Shown: positions 54,944-63,810, counted from the first letter of the stretch. The stretch: 64,000 nt of DNA from Candidatus Eremiobacteraceae bacterium (GCA_035295225.1 DATGJI010000055.1:1-64000), one strand, 5' to 3'. Program-made: numbers and translations. Notes: a model not told the origin generated them from the sequence alone.

Positions 54944-57010
54944 CTATCGAGCGGCGACCGGCTCGCGTCGCGCCTCGGTGACCGTCTGGACGACTTTCGG
55001 CGGCGCGAACTCGAAGTGATCGTGCTCGGCGACGAAGTATCCGAGCCCTTGAGTCGCTGTGCGCAGTTCGGTCAGATATCGGCCGAGCTCTGCTTGCGGC
55101 ACGAGCGCCTGCACCGTATCCCAGCCCTCGCGGCCTTCACTCGCACCGTAACTCAAGATCTGTCCGCGCTTGCCCGTGACGTGCTGCATCACCGTGCTCG
55201 TGTAGCCGCTCGGCACCGTGATCTCAACGCGCTGGATGGGCTCGAGCAGACTGGGGCGGCATTTGGGCAACCCCTCGCGCATCGCAAGCGCGGCCGCCAT
55301 CTTGAACGAGGCCTCGTTGGAATCGACGTTGTGATACGAACCGTCGTAGAGGGTCACGCCGACATCGACAACGGGATATCCGCCGATCGGCCCCTTTTCG
55401 AGCGCCTCGCGCACGCCTTTCTCAACACCGGGGAAAAACTGCTTCGGAACGACGCCGCCGACGATCTTGTCGGCGAACTTGATGCCGCTTCCGCGCGGCA
55501 GCGGTTGGATCTCCAAGTGCACGTCGCCGAACATACCGTGTCCGCCGGTCTGGTGCTTGTAGCGACCCTGCTGCTGCGTCTTGGTCATGATGGTCTCGCG
55601 GTACGGCACCTGCGGCAGTTGCGTGTCCAACCGCACGTTGTACTTGCGCTGCATCCGTTCGACCGTGATCGTGAGGTGCATCTCACCGTGACCGCGCAGC
55701 ACGAGCTCGTCCGTGAATTCGGCGCGCTCGGCAGCGATGCTCGGATCTTCTTCTTTCATGCGCACGATCAGCTGCGAAAGTTTTGCTTCGTCGGCCCGAT
55801 CGTGCGGCCGAACGGCCATCGCGAACGCGCTCTTGAGCAATTTCGGAACCGGCATGCGGACTTTCGCGGTTCCCGTGCACAGCGTGTCGCCAGTATGCGT
55901 GGCCTCGAGCCGTGCGATGGCGACGACGCTTCCGGGCCCGGCGGCTGCGATAGCTGACTGGGTCTTGCCTTGCAGGTCGTACAGTCCGCCGGGCCGCTCT
56001 TTGACATCGGGATGACCGACGCTCGTGAGCTGCGCATCGGGAGTCAGCGTGCCGCTGAAGATGCGCGCCACCGAGAGTTTGCCGCTTTGCGGGTGGACGA
56101 ACGTCTTGCAGACTTGAGCGATGACCGGACCGCTTTGCGCCGGCGTGACTTTCGTGCCGTCCTCGGCCGTTCGCGCCACCTGCGCGCCGTCCGGGAATTG
56201 GCGGACGATCAGGTCGAGGAGCTCGGGCACGCCGCAGCCCCGTATGCCGCTTGCGACGACGACGGGGATGATATTGTCGGCGCTCACGTCGTCGCTCAGA
56301 TCGCGCTCGACCTCTTCGAGCGGAGGCTCCGTGCCCTCAAGGATCTCTTCCATTAGATGATCGTCGAAATCGGCCAGCGCTTCCAGCAGCTGCTCGTGAG
56401 TTTTATCTTCCGCGTTGCCCGGCAGCGCGGTCGGAGCGGCTTTGCCGTCGGCGCCGTATTTGAACGCCTGCATGCTCACGACGTTGACGAAGCCCGCAAA
56501 CGAGTCGCCTTGCCCGATCGGCGCCTGCTCTGCGACCACGTGCCCGCCGAATTTCTCGCGCAGGCGCGCGTAGGTTGTCGGAAAGTCCGCGCCGGGCCGG
56601 TCCATGCGGTTGACGACAAAGCAGTGCGGCATGCGCATCCGCTCGACGTAATCGACGAGCGACTCGACGAGCGGGAGACGATTGGGATCGGCTTCGACGA
56701 CGATGACGGCGGCGTCAGCAGCCAAGAGCACGAATTTCGTCTCTTCAAAAAAATCGACCGCCCCTGGGCAGTCGATGAGATTCACGCGGATGTCGCCCAC
56801 CTGGAGGTGGGCGAAGGCCGGCGCCACGGACATCTGATGAGCGATGGATTCCGCATCGTGATTCGTCGTCGCGGTCCCATCGGTCACCGCGCCTTTGCGG
56901 GGAATCGCGCCGCCGAGCGCAAGCAGCGCTTCGACGAGTGTCGTCTTTCCGCTGTGATGCGGACCGACGAAGGCGACGTTGCGGACACCCCCAACGCTTG
57001 GAGCCGCCAT
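54944..57010 (-). CDS. Elongation factor G paralogue
   Basis: 688 residues from ATG 57010, which has GAGGAG nine bases before it. Five EF-G-like domains in order: GTPase with VGPHHSGKTTL, LIDCPGAVDFFEE and VNRMDRP; then domains II-V with SGKLSVARIFSGTL, GHGEMHLTITVERMQRKYNV, and a final SGYTSTVMQHVTGKRGQILS. The G1 loop is H-H-S-G-K rather than canonical GHVDHGKT, and switch regions are shortened, so it belongs to the EF-G-like subgroup (FusA2-type or tetM-like), not the main translocase. Its role may be stress or ribosome-rescue related. Confidence 0.87.
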   Translation of the reverse strand: MAAPSVGGVRNVAFVGPHHSGKTTLVEALLALGGAIPRKGAVTDGTATTNHDAESIAHQMSVAPAFAHLQVGDIRVNLIDCPGAVDFFEETKFVLLAADAAVIVVEADPNRLPLVESLVDYVERMRMPHCFVVNRMDRPGADFPTTYARLREKFGGHVVAEQAPIGQGDSFAGFVNVVSMQAFKYGADGKAAPTALPGNAEDKTHEQLLEALADFDDHLMEEILEGTEPPLEEVERDLSDDVSADNIIPVVVASGIRGCGVPELLDLIVRQFPDGAQVARTAEDGTKVTPAQSGPVIAQVCKTFVHPQSGKLSVARIFSGTLTPDAQLTSVGHPDVKERPGGLYDLQGKTQSAIAAAGPGSVVAIARLEATHTGDTLCTGTAKVRMPVPKLLKSAFAMAVRPHDRADEAKLSQLIVRMKEEDPSIAAERAEFTDELVLRGHGEMHLTITVERMQRKYNVRLDTQLPQVPYRETIMTKTQQQGRYKHQTGGHGMFGDVHLEIQPLPRGSGIKFADKIVGGVVPKQFFPGVEKGVREALEKGPIGGYPVVDVGVTLYDGSYHNVDSNEASFKMAAALAMREGLPKCRPSLLEPIQRVEITVPSGYTSTVMQHVTGKRGQILSYGASEGREGWDTVQALVPQAELGRYLTELRTATQGLGYFVAEHDHFEFAPPKVVQTVTEARREPVAAR

Positions 57011-57133
57011 GCGTGTGTACTCCTCGGGCAAGCCGTCTGAAGAGAACGGCGAAAAACGCTTGTCGCGTAAGAGGCGCCTGGGCTTCGACGCCCGCGGCGG
57101 GGGCGCCTCGCGGATGACGCGAACATTCGCTCG

Positions 57134-57823
57134 ATGCGCGAATCCGCGACACTACGGGTCAACGAGACGTTTTTTTCCGTCCAAGGCGAGGGGACGCTGA
57201 GCGGCGCCGCTACCTTCTTCATACGGCTGGACGGTTGCCCGCTTCGCTGCGCGTGGTGCGATACGCCATACGCGCTCGACGGCACGAAGGGCACGGTGAC
57301 CGACGTGGACGCGCTCGCGACGCAGGCGCACGGCGTGCCCCGCGTCGTCATCACCGGGGGTGAACCGCTCGCCCAAGACATCGGTCCGCTGGTCGACGCG
57401 CTCGATGCCGAGACGCATGTCACCGTCGAGACCAGCGGCACGATCTTCGCGGATATTCCGCGCGTTGCGCTGTTCAGCGTCAGTCCGAAAGTTGGATCGT
57501 CAGGCTACAAGCCGAAGCCGATCATCTTGCAGAAATTCTTCGCCGCGGCGAAAGGCCGCTTGCAGCTCAAGTTCGTCATCAGCGACGCGCGCGATCTCGA
57601 AGAGACCCTCGATTGTCTGCTCGGATTGGAATCCGTGCTGCCCGCCGGCACGCCGATCGTCTTGCAGCCCGAGAGCGGCAGCGCTGGTTCGGGCACGGAT
57701 TATCATGCGGCGCTCCGAAAACTTGCGGAATCCGTGCTTGCCGATTCTCGCTGGCGCCGTTTCGACGTTCGTGTGCTTCCGCAGCTGCACTTTCTCATGT
57801 GGGGCGGAGCCGCCGGCCGATGA
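57134..57823 (+). CDS. queE: 7-carboxy-7-deazaguanine synthase QueE
   Basis: 229 residues. Radical SAM with LDGCPLRCAWCDTPYA (Cys35, Cys39, Cys42; CxxxCxxC) and ITGGEPLAQDI for SAM binding. N-terminal NETFFSVQGEGTLSGAATFF is the QueE-specific entry. It makes the ring-contracted 7-deazapurine used for queuosine. The stop overlaps queD as ATGA, making a two-gene queuosine unit. Divergent from the EF-G gene. Confidence 0.93.
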   Translation: MRESATLRVNETFFSVQGEGTLSGAATFFIRLDGCPLRCAWCDTPYALDGTKGTVTDVDALATQAHGVPRVVITGGEPLAQDIGPLVDALDAETHVTVETSGTIFADIPRVALFSVSPKVGSSGYKPKPIILQKFFAAAKGRLQLKFVISDARDLEETLDCLLGLESVLPAGTPIVLQPESGSAGSGTDYHAALRKLAESVLADSRWRRFDVRVLPQLHFLMWGGAAGR

Positions 57824-58188
57824 TCTCGATCGAGTATTCGTGCCATTTCGATGCGGCCCACCAGCTCGCTCTACCGTACGACTCGCCATGCAACCGGCGA
57901 CACGGCCACCGCTACACCGTAGAGATCTGCGCGTCCGCAGAGCGGCTCGAACACGGCATGGTCGTCGATTACAACATCCTCAAACGGACGGTCGCTGAGT
58001 TCGATCACTGCGATCTCAACGAGCGGGCCGAGTTCAACGCCGCCGATCGGCAGACAACGGCCGAGAACATCGCCACGGTATTGGCCGAGAAGCTGCAAGC
58101 GGCTGTCGGCGCGCGGGTGTCGATCGACGAGGTGATCGTGCGCGAAACCCCGCGGGCGGCGGCTAGGTGGCGGCGTGACCGCGCCTGA
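57820..58188 (+). CDS. queD: 6-carboxy-tetrahydropterin synthase QueD
   Basis: 122 residues: SCHFDAAHQLAL (His14), SPCNRRHGHRYTV (catalytic Cys24, metal His28 and His30), MVVDYNILKRTVAEFDHCDL, PTAEN-like TTAENIATVL, and VIVRETPRAAAR. Converts dihydroneopterin triphosphate for QueE. ATG 57820 is fixed by the overlap with queE; it overlaps the following VOC gene by 14 bases. Confidence 0.93.
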   Translation: MISIEYSCHFDAAHQLALPYDSPCNRRHGHRYTVEICASAERLEHGMVVDYNILKRTVAEFDHCDLNERAEFNAADRQTTAENIATVLAEKLQAAVGARVSIDEVIVRETPRAAARWRRDRA

Positions 58189-58624
58189 TGGCGAGCATTC
58201 CGGCGCAGCACCCCCGCAGATCACCGGTCTGCTCGAATCGGCGCTGTACGTCGAAGACGTGCACCGGTCGGCGGGGTTCTTCTGCGGCGTGCTTGGTCTT
58301 ACGCCGATGTTCGAAAGCGAGCGGCTGATCGCGCTCGACGCAAAGCGATCCGGCTCGCTGCTGCTGTTCCAGCGCGGCGCAACGCTTGAGGACGTGGAGA
58401 CAAAGGGGGGCACCGTCCCCGGTCACGATGGCGCAGGTCCGGTGCACATGGCATTCGCGATTCCGCAAGACTCTTACGAGTCTTGGATCAATCGCCTAGC
58501 GTCTTTTGGCGTCAAGATTCGGAGCGAGGTGCGTTGGCCGCGCGGGGGAAGGAGCATCTACTTCGATGATCCGGACGGCCATCTGATCGAACTGGCTACG
58601 CCCGGGCTCTGGCCGAACTACTAA
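58175..58624 (+). CDS. VOC-family protein
   Basis: 149 residues: TGLLESALYVEDVHRSAGFF, LIALDAKRSGSLLLFQRGA, GPVHMAFAIPQDSYESWINR, and IYFDDPDGHLIELATPG. The fold's metal residues appear as His in VHMAF and Glu in LIELAT, as in many fosfomycin-resistance- or glyoxalase-like proteins. GTG start within the queD end suggests coupling. Reaction unknown. Stops overlap those of rpoZ (convergent). Confidence 0.85.
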   Translation: MTAPDGEHSGAAPPQITGLLESALYVEDVHRSAGFFCGVLGLTPMFESERLIALDAKRSGSLLLFQRGATLEDVETKGGTVPGHDGAGPVHMAFAIPQDSYESWINRLASFGVKIRSEVRWPRGGRSIYFDDPDGHLIELATPGLWPNY

Positions 58625-58938
58625 ACCGCGTTCTCGTCCATCGTGACGTCGAGCTTCTTTTCTTCGATCTCCGCGAACGCCGTGCTCACGGCTTTCTCCG
58701 GATTGGAGCCTTCGACGAGGGGTTCGGTGTGATTGACGAGCTGTTGTGCGCGTACGCGCGCGACGTTCACCAGCAAATACTTGTTGTCGATTTGAGCGAG
58801 CAGGTTATCGATGTTTCCGAACTGGGAGTGATTTTTGGGATCTTTCATAATCTCCGCACAACGGTAAGAGCGGTCTGTGACCAGCTCTGCAAGTTTCCAA
58901 CTAACGGAACCTTCAGTATACACCGTACGGCGGCTCAT
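58621..58938 (-). CDS. rpoZ: RNA polymerase omega subunit
   Basis: 105 residues. The family core is recognisable: NKYLLVNVARVRAQQLVNHT, then VEGSNPEKAVSTAFAEIEEK. This is the RpoZ pattern of a helix pair around RARQL and a later AxxEIxxxK helix. The N-terminal 40 residues are longer than in E. coli. ATG 58938 is chosen over TTG two codons earlier. Present once, as expected for a housekeeping subunit. Confidence 0.75.
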   Translation of the reverse strand: MSRRTVYTEGSVSWKLAELVTDRSYRCAEIMKDPKNHSQFGNIDNLLAQIDNKYLLVNVARVRAQQLVNHTEPLVEGSNPEKAVSTAFAEIEEKKLDVTMDENAV

Positions 58939-59026
58939 CGTCAAGTTAGCCTTTGCGCAGCGAAGCGTGGCTACAGGCGGATTAGATTGTAAATCGGCTT
59001 ACTTTGTGATACAAAGTAACGAGGCG

Positions 59027-59290
59027 CTACTCCCACATGACTTGGTCGATGAAGCAGAATTTCCACGATTCCCCGCGCTCCACCGATCGCATGATCGGGT
59101 GTTTCGTCGCGTGAAAGTGTTTTGTGGCGTGTCTGTTGACCGAATCATCGCAGCAGCCGACGTGGCCGCACTCCAGACATTCTCGCAAGTGGACCCAGGT
59201 GGCGCCTATCTTGAGACAGTCCTCGCAGCCGTTCGCACTCGGCTTGACGTTGTGGATGTGATCGAGGTGGGTGCACATTGGATTTTTCAT
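59027..59290 (-). CDS. UBP-type zinc finger protein
   Basis: 87 residues that form one ZnF-UBP domain: CTHLDHI, GCEDCLKIGATWVHLRECLECGHVGCC, and HATKHFHATKHPIMRS, ending GESWKFCFIDQVMWE. Nine or so Cys/His ligands bind three zincs in the eukaryote-like fold; bacterial copies are of unknown role. The ATG at 59290 has AGGAGG seven bases before it, so the longer frame is rejected. Same strand as TspO upstream, 47 bases away. Confidence 0.88.
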   Translation of the reverse strand: MKNPMCTHLDHIHNVKPSANGCEDCLKIGATWVHLRECLECGHVGCCDDSVNRHATKHFHATKHPIMRSVERGESWKFCFIDQVMWE

Positions 59291-59337
59291 CGGCGATCCT
59301 CCTGACATACGTTTCGACACGTGCCCTCTTTATGGCC

Positions 59338-59808
59338 CTACCGATTGAGCCGAACGATAGTGTAGTTCAGATACGCTGCGAACGTCACCCAGAGGAGGTA
59401 CGGGACCAAGAGCCACGCTGCGGCCCGCGAGACCGACGCGAAGGCTGCTATCGTGAGCGCGATTGTCAGCCAAAGTGCTGCGATCTCGATGAGCGCCGCG
59501 CGCGGGCTGTGTAAGCCGAAGAACAGCGCTGACCAGGCTATATTGAGCACCAACTGCGCTGCGAACGCGATGAGCGCGATACGCGCGCCGGATCCAGCGT
59601 CGAGCCACACGAGCCAAGCGGCCACAGCCATTGTCCCGAAGAGCGCGGTCCATACGGGCCCGAACACCGACGAGGGCGGATTCCACGATGGCTTTACGAG
59701 CTGCGTGTACCAGCCAGGTATGTTCGGCGCCGTGACGAGCGAGCCGAGACCGGCCGCCGCGAAGCAGATGACGAGTGATACGCCAAGGCCGACGATTTTT
59801 TCAGGCAT
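59338..59808 (-). CDS. tspO: TspO/MBR family membrane protein
   Basis: 156 residues with five hydrophobic segments and the TspO landmarks: IPGWYTQLVKPSWNPPSSVF (the W.KP.W.PP sequence) and FGPVWTALFGTMAVAAW, NIAWSALFFGLHSPRAALIE, and a C-terminal LWVTFAAYLNYTIVRLN. Binds porphyrins and is tied to oxidative or light stress control. ATG 59808 overlaps the stop of the SDR gene by eight bases, so the two are coupled. Confidence 0.92.
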   Translation of the reverse strand: MPEKIVGLGVSLVICFAAAGLGSLVTAPNIPGWYTQLVKPSWNPPSSVFGPVWTALFGTMAVAAWLVWLDAGSGARIALIAFAAQLVLNIAWSALFFGLHSPRAALIEIAALWLTIALTIAAFASVSRAAAWLLVPYLLWVTFAAYLNYTIVRLNR

Positions 59809-61267
59809 TCGTCCTGCTTCTTTGCGGCGCGGACGCGGCTTCGGCTTCAGCGACGATGCGTTCTGCCAGGCCTCCGAAGATGAAATTGTGGAACGGCATG
59901 ACAGCGTACCAATACACTTGACCGAGCAGACCACGCGGTTCGAAGAACGCCGTCTGTCGCAGGTCGGCACCGCCCTCGTGAGGGTCAATCGCGAACTCGA
60001 GCCACGCTTTTCCCGGCAGCTTCATCTCTGCTCGCAACCGTAGCAAACGCGGCGAATCCACCGCTTCGACGCGCCAGAAATCTAAGGCGTCGCCTACGCG
60101 AAGCTGCGTCGGCGACCGCCTCCCCCGGCGAAGGCCAACGCCTCCGACGAGTCGATCCAACGCGCCTCTGAGCGCCCACAGCCAATTCGCGAAAAGCCAG
60201 CCGCGCCTGCCGCCTAGCCCGCGCACGACGTCGAAGAGCGCCGTTTGGTCCGCTGTGGTCTCGCGCGTGCGACGGTCGATATGCATACCTTGCGTGACTT
60301 CGTGAAAATCCTCCGTACGCGACCGCGTGTCGACTGCGTCAAACCAGGTGGTCTGCGGTCCGTCGGCTTGATAGCGGTCCAGCGCAAGCCTCACCGCTTG
60401 ATCGTACCCGATCGGCTCGACCGGGAAATCGCGCCGTGCCGCGTCGTCGTGTACGATCACCTCGCTGCACAACCCGTCAATCAGCGGTCGCGCGATGCCG
60501 GCCGAAATCGGCGTGACGAGGTGAACCCAATACGATGAGAGCCGCGGTGTGAAGAACGGCACGATGAGCATCGTTCTCTTCAGACCGCGGATGCGCGCGT
60601 ATTGAAGCATCAGCTCTCGATACGTGAGCACGTCGGGACCGCCGATCTCATATATCTTGCCGGCGGTTTGCGGCTGCGCGAGCGCCCGTGTGAGATATTC
60701 GATCACATCCGTAACGGCGATGGGCTGCGACAGAGTCATCACCCACTTCGGTGCGATCATCACCGGCAAACGCTCGGTCAGGTAGCGGATCATTTCGAAC
60801 GAAACGCTCCCTGAGCCCACGATGATCGCTGCTCGAAACTCGGTCAGCGGCGGTCCGAACTCGCGCAAGGTGGACCCTACTTCATGGCGGCTGCGCAGAT
60901 GCGCGGAGAGGTTTGCATCCGGCTCACCAAGACCGCCGAGGTATATCACGCGTCGAACTCCGGCCGACTTTGCCGCACTCGCGAACGTGCGCGCGGCATC
61001 GCGATCGCGTTGTGCGAACGAACCCTCCTTGGAACCCATTGAGTGGATGAGGTAGTACGCGACGTCCACGTCCGCAAACGCGGCTGCGAGCGACACATCG
61101 TCTAACGCATCGCCGGCGACGACTTCTACGCCTTCGAACCGTCCGTCAAGCTTCTTTGGATCGCGTGACATGCAACGGATGCGATGTCCGAGAGCGGTGA
61201 GCGCGGGTACGAGCCGACCCCCGATGTAGCCGGTCGCCCCGGTGACCAATATTCGCACCGAGTGCAC
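59801..61267 (-). CDS. NAD(P)-binding SDR with C-terminal DUF2867
   Basis: 488 residues. Rossmann domain with VRILVTGATGYIGGRLVPAL (TGxxGxxG), DVAYYLIHSMGS and RRVIYLGGLGE, continuing to about residue 290 as an atypical extended SDR. The C-terminal DUF2867 domain (about 330-480) includes LRVGDALDFWRVEAVDSPRL and PFHNFIFGGLAERIV. The YxxxK catalytic pair is not obvious. Homologues are co-encoded with TspO and light/pigment genes in other genera; that may apply here. First gene of a short TspO-ZnF operon. Confidence 0.85.
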   Translation of the reverse strand: MHSVRILVTGATGYIGGRLVPALTALGHRIRCMSRDPKKLDGRFEGVEVVAGDALDDVSLAAAFADVDVAYYLIHSMGSKEGSFAQRDRDAARTFASAAKSAGVRRVIYLGGLGEPDANLSAHLRSRHEVGSTLREFGPPLTEFRAAIIVGSGSVSFEMIRYLTERLPVMIAPKWVMTLSQPIAVTDVIEYLTRALAQPQTAGKIYEIGGPDVLTYRELMLQYARIRGLKRTMLIVPFFTPRLSSYWVHLVTPISAGIARPLIDGLCSEVIVHDDAARRDFPVEPIGYDQAVRLALDRYQADGPQTTWFDAVDTRSRTEDFHEVTQGMHIDRRTRETTADQTALFDVVRGLGGRRGWLFANWLWALRGALDRLVGGVGLRRGRRSPTQLRVGDALDFWRVEAVDSPRLLRLRAEMKLPGKAWLEFAIDPHEGGADLRQTAFFEPRGLLGQVYWYAVMPFHNFIFGGLAERIVAEAEAASAPQRSRTNA

Positions 61268-61315
61268 TTCGGCATCGGTACGCCGGTATCCGGGGCCGCC
61301 TCCAAAACTATCCGA

Positions 61316-61936
61316 CTAGAGTCGCGTCGTCAGCCCGATGACAAAGCCGTTGAGAGCCGAGTGCTGCGTGAGGTAGTATTTGACCTCAAATGCCGAGGAC
61401 GAGCCCAGGCCTATCTGACCGAAGGCGTCCGCCACGAATCCGCTGCCCGGCCGGCTGATACCCGAACCGCCGTTGTTCCCTCCACTGATGTTGACGAAAT
61501 CATAGCCGAGGCCGCCGCCGAGGCGCACGAGGTGGCCGACGCCGGCGTCTTGCTCCAACGTGATTGGGATCTGCGTGATCGATTCGGAACCCGGCGTGAA
61601 GATGGGCGCCATCGGCCCAAGCGACACCGGTTGGCCGCCCGGCGTCGAAACGGCCTCGCGGCTGGAGATGAAGCCCGCGTCGATGCGATACCCGCCGGAC
61701 AGAAGATTCGGTTCGATTGCGAACTCGATCGCCACGTTGCCTTGTTGCTTGACGCTCACGCCGGGCGGCGTAGCGACGGACTCGATCGACGATCCGGCGG
61801 ATGCGGGCACGTACGCGCCGATGCCGACGCTGAGCGGCAATGTCGCTCCGGCGGCGAGTGCTGCAGACGGAGAGGCGACGGCGGCGGCGACGAACGCGCA
61901 AAGAGTCGCGCGTGCACTGCGGCAAAGAATTTTCAT
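61316..61936 (-). CDS. Secreted beta-rich protein, outer-membrane-barrel-like
   Basis: 206 residues with a clear signal peptide (ATLCAFVAAAVASPSAALAA) and a mature part in which alternating strands dominate (GIGAYVPASAGS, NVAIEFAIEPNLLSGGYRID, HLVRLGGGLGYDF, ending FEVKYYLTQHS...VIGLTTRL). The pattern and final strand resemble small OmpX/OmpW-like barrels. ATG at 61936 (MKILCRSAR) with GAAGGA upstream is preferred to the frame's first start. Outer-membrane placement is inference. Confidence 0.65.
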   Translation of the reverse strand: MKILCRSARATLCAFVAAAVASPSAALAAGATLPLSVGIGAYVPASAGSSIESVATPPGVSVKQQGNVAIEFAIEPNLLSGGYRIDAGFISSREAVSTPGGQPVSLGPMAPIFTPGSESITQIPITLEQDAGVGHLVRLGGGLGYDFVNISGGNNGGSGISRPGSGFVADAFGQIGLGSSSAFEVKYYLTQHSALNGFVIGLTTRL

Positions 61937-61988
61937 CGATACATCCTTCTTGGTCACGCCGGCCGCTTCGGCGAGCCGGCTGGATATC

Positions 61989-62008
61989 CCGCGGCGCTTA
62001 CGCCGCGG
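61989..62008. terminator. Perfect hairpin at the STAS gene end
   Basis: Arms CCGCGGCG and CGCCGCGG around CTTA. The TAA stop of the minus-strand STAS gene is in the loop region, and a second GCCGGC hairpin follows at ~61960. No T-run. Likely an end signal or transcript stabiliser. Confidence 0.45.
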
Positions 62009-62357
62009 AGACTTCGGTTATCGAACAGCCGACCGCGCTCGGATCGCGGCAGATGTCGACGCCGGACACCGGCAACGCACGGGTTACGGCATCGGCGAGT
62101 TCGGCGCTGCGAACGAGCACCGCCACCCGCGTGTTCCCACGCATGCGGCGGATCCGACCGATGGCCGTGACGAGCGCCGCGATGCCATGATCGTCGGCCG
62201 AGTCCACAGCGTCTAAGTCGATGAGCAGATTCGGGCAGCCGTCATGCGCGGCGCGCATGACCTCATCGAGCACGGCGGGTGCGGCGACGTGGTCGAGGTG
62301 CTGCTCGATCTTCAATCTGCGCCAGCCGCCTCGTATCGGCGACGTGTGTACGATCAT
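61998..62357 (-). CDS. STAS-domain protein lacking the phosphorylatable serine
   Basis: 119 residues: one STAS-like domain with WRRLKIEQHLDHVAAPAVLD, NLLIDLDAVDSADDHGIAAL and RVAVLVRSAELADAVTRAL. The usual DSSGxG box is replaced by SADDHG, without an equivalent serine, so classic partner-switch phosphorylation is unlikely. Divergent from the following small gene with overlapping start codons (CATG). Confidence 0.7.
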   Translation of the reverse strand: MIVHTSPIRGGWRRLKIEQHLDHVAAPAVLDEVMRAAHDGCPNLLIDLDAVDSADDHGIAALVTAIGRIRRMRGNTRVAVLVRSAELADAVTRALPVSGVDICRDPSAVGCSITEVSAA

Positions 62358-62667
62358 GACGTGGACTCCCTTCGACTATCGTAACGCCGTATTCCTAACC
62401 GGCGATTCCCACGCAAGCGATTCTTATCGCACTCTCATTCAGATGAGCGAAAGCGGGTTCGCTCCTCCGGGCGCGCGAATGTCATATTTTATGGAGATTA
62501 TATGCAAGATCGGCGACCGGCTCTATCACCGCGTCGGCAGCGATTGTCACCGCAAACTCGAACAAGACGGGACGGGCCCGTTGCTTAACCTGACCGCCGC
62601 TCAAGCACACGAGGTCGGCATGGAACCGTGCGGCGTCTGTCTTGCGGACCTAGACGTCAATCACTAA
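62356..62667 (+). CDS. Small Cys-containing protein of unknown function
   Basis: 103 residues from ATG 62356: MTWTPFDYRNAVFLTGDSHA start, then LYHRVGSDCHRKL and a C-terminal EVGMEPCGVCLADLDVNH with CxxC, suggesting a small zinc- or disulphide-containing domain. Internal ATGs at 62443 and 62479 are alternatives, none with a good ribosome binding site. Family unknown; it overlaps the YbgC gene end by 11 bases. Confidence 0.45.
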   Translation: MTWTPFDYRNAVFLTGDSHASDSYRTLIQMSESGFAPPGARMSYFMEIICKIGDRLYHRVGSDCHRKLEQDGTGPLLNLTAAQAHEVGMEPCGVCLADLDVNH

Positions 62668-63067
62668 ACGGCGCAAGCGCGGCGCGGAGCGCATCGGGCA
62701 GCGGCATCGCGCGGAACGTCGCGCGGCTGACGCATGCGAGCACAATCTCACAGTCCGCAACGCGCACGCCGTCCTGCTTCTCCACCTCGAAACCCAAGGT
62801 CATCGAACGCGCGCCTAGGCGCTTGAACCACGCGGAAATTCGAAGCACGTCGTCGAGCCGCGCCGGCGCGCGAAATTCGCACGAGTAACGCACCCTCGGC
62901 AGCCAGCAATCGAAACTGTTGTACAGATCGCCGAGCGACATCCCGGCGGCGCGGAACAATTCGCTTTCCGCGATCTCGAAGAACCTGACATACGCGCCGT
63001 AGAAGATCACTCCGGCGGCGTCGATGTCGCTCCAGCGCACGCGATCCTCGATCGCAAAGCGCTTCAT
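62657..63067 (-). CDS. YbgC/FadM-like acyl-CoA thioesterase
   Basis: 136 residues in the hot-dog fold: RVRWSDIDAAGVIFYGAYVR with the catalytic Asp, FFEIAESELFRAAG, and LRISAWFKRLGARSMTLGFE. The family splits small or branched acyl-CoA esters. The ATG overlaps the DUF5069 stop (ATGA), giving a coupled pair. Confidence 0.9.
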   Translation of the reverse strand: MKRFAIEDRVRWSDIDAAGVIFYGAYVRFFEIAESELFRAAGMSLGDLYNSFDCWLPRVRYSCEFRAPARLDDVLRISAWFKRLGARSMTLGFEVEKQDGVRVADCEIVLACVSRATFRAMPLPDALRAALAPFSD

Positions 63068-63492
63068 CTCGCTTTGAGCCGGCCTTCCTCCAGGTCGATG
63101 AGATCAGTCCAGGTCTGCACATCGCGCCTTCCCGGTGCGATCTCGTCGCGTTGCCGTTCGAAGCGCGCGCGCGAATCTTCGTTTTTCGGCGCCCAGCCGT
63201 CGATGTCCGCGTTGAGCGCATCGAGCACGGCGCCGGTAGGCATGTGGCCTGTGCGCGAAAGCCATGAGACGACTCGCGCGTCGTCGTCCTCTGTCTCGGC
63301 GACGACGGCGAAGAACTCCTCGCCGTCCGTGCGGAGCGCTTCGAAGAGGCGGCGATCCATCGAGCAGTCGAATATATACGGCCCGAGCGAGCCGGCCTGT
63401 TTTGCGCGCGCCTTGTCGATCGTGCGCGCGAGCATGTTCAATCCCGCGAGCCTCTCGCGCGGGCCGCGCGGGAACTCCTTGGTAAGATCCAT
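63064..63492 (-). CDS. DUF5069-domain protein
   Basis: 142 residues: DLTKEFPRGPRERLAGLNML, ARTIDKARAKQAGSLGPYIF, and a C-terminal MPTGAVLDALNADIDGWAPK, all marks of DUF5069. Function unknown; homologues are common in soil bacteria. Coupled to the YbgC thioesterase. Confidence 0.85.
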   Translation of the reverse strand: MDLTKEFPRGPRERLAGLNMLARTIDKARAKQAGSLGPYIFDCSMDRRLFEALRTDGEEFFAVVAETEDDDARVVSWLSRTGHMPTGAVLDALNADIDGWAPKNEDSRARFERQRDEIAPGRRDVQTWTDLIDLEEGRLKAR

Positions 63493-63593
63493 GTCTGTGA
63501 CTTATATGCTCGCCGCTCGCGCTCCCGCGAGTCTCTCATTTCGTTGACGGCCGTCTCAAGGAACAGGCCCGCGCCGGGCAAAAGGCACCGCGC

Positions 63594-63800
63594 GTGATCG
63601 CTGAGACGTCGCTCAAGCTCTGTTGTCCGAAGTGCCGCGCACCCGGCCTTTCCAAGACCGAGTATCGCTATCCGGTGCTCGGCTACAGCGAGCACGAACT
63701 TCAATGCATCGTGTGCGGACTGAACCTCTGGCCGCACCCAACAGAGTCGCCGAATCAGACCTATTACCGGTGGCTCATGGACCGGGCGATCGACTGGTAG
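63594..63800 (+). CDS. Small zinc-ribbon protein
   Basis: 68 residues with CPKC and CIVC knuckles 30 residues apart, and a hydrophobic C-terminus YYRWLMDRAIDW. GTG start at 63594. The fold is a compact zinc ribbon, comparable to small DNA- or RNA-contact proteins. No better assignment. Confidence 0.6.
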   Translation: MIAETSLKLCCPKCRAPGLSKTEYRYPVLGYSEHELQCIVCGLNLWPHPTESPNQTYYRWLMDRAIDW

Positions 63801-63810
63801 CGCCTTTGCG

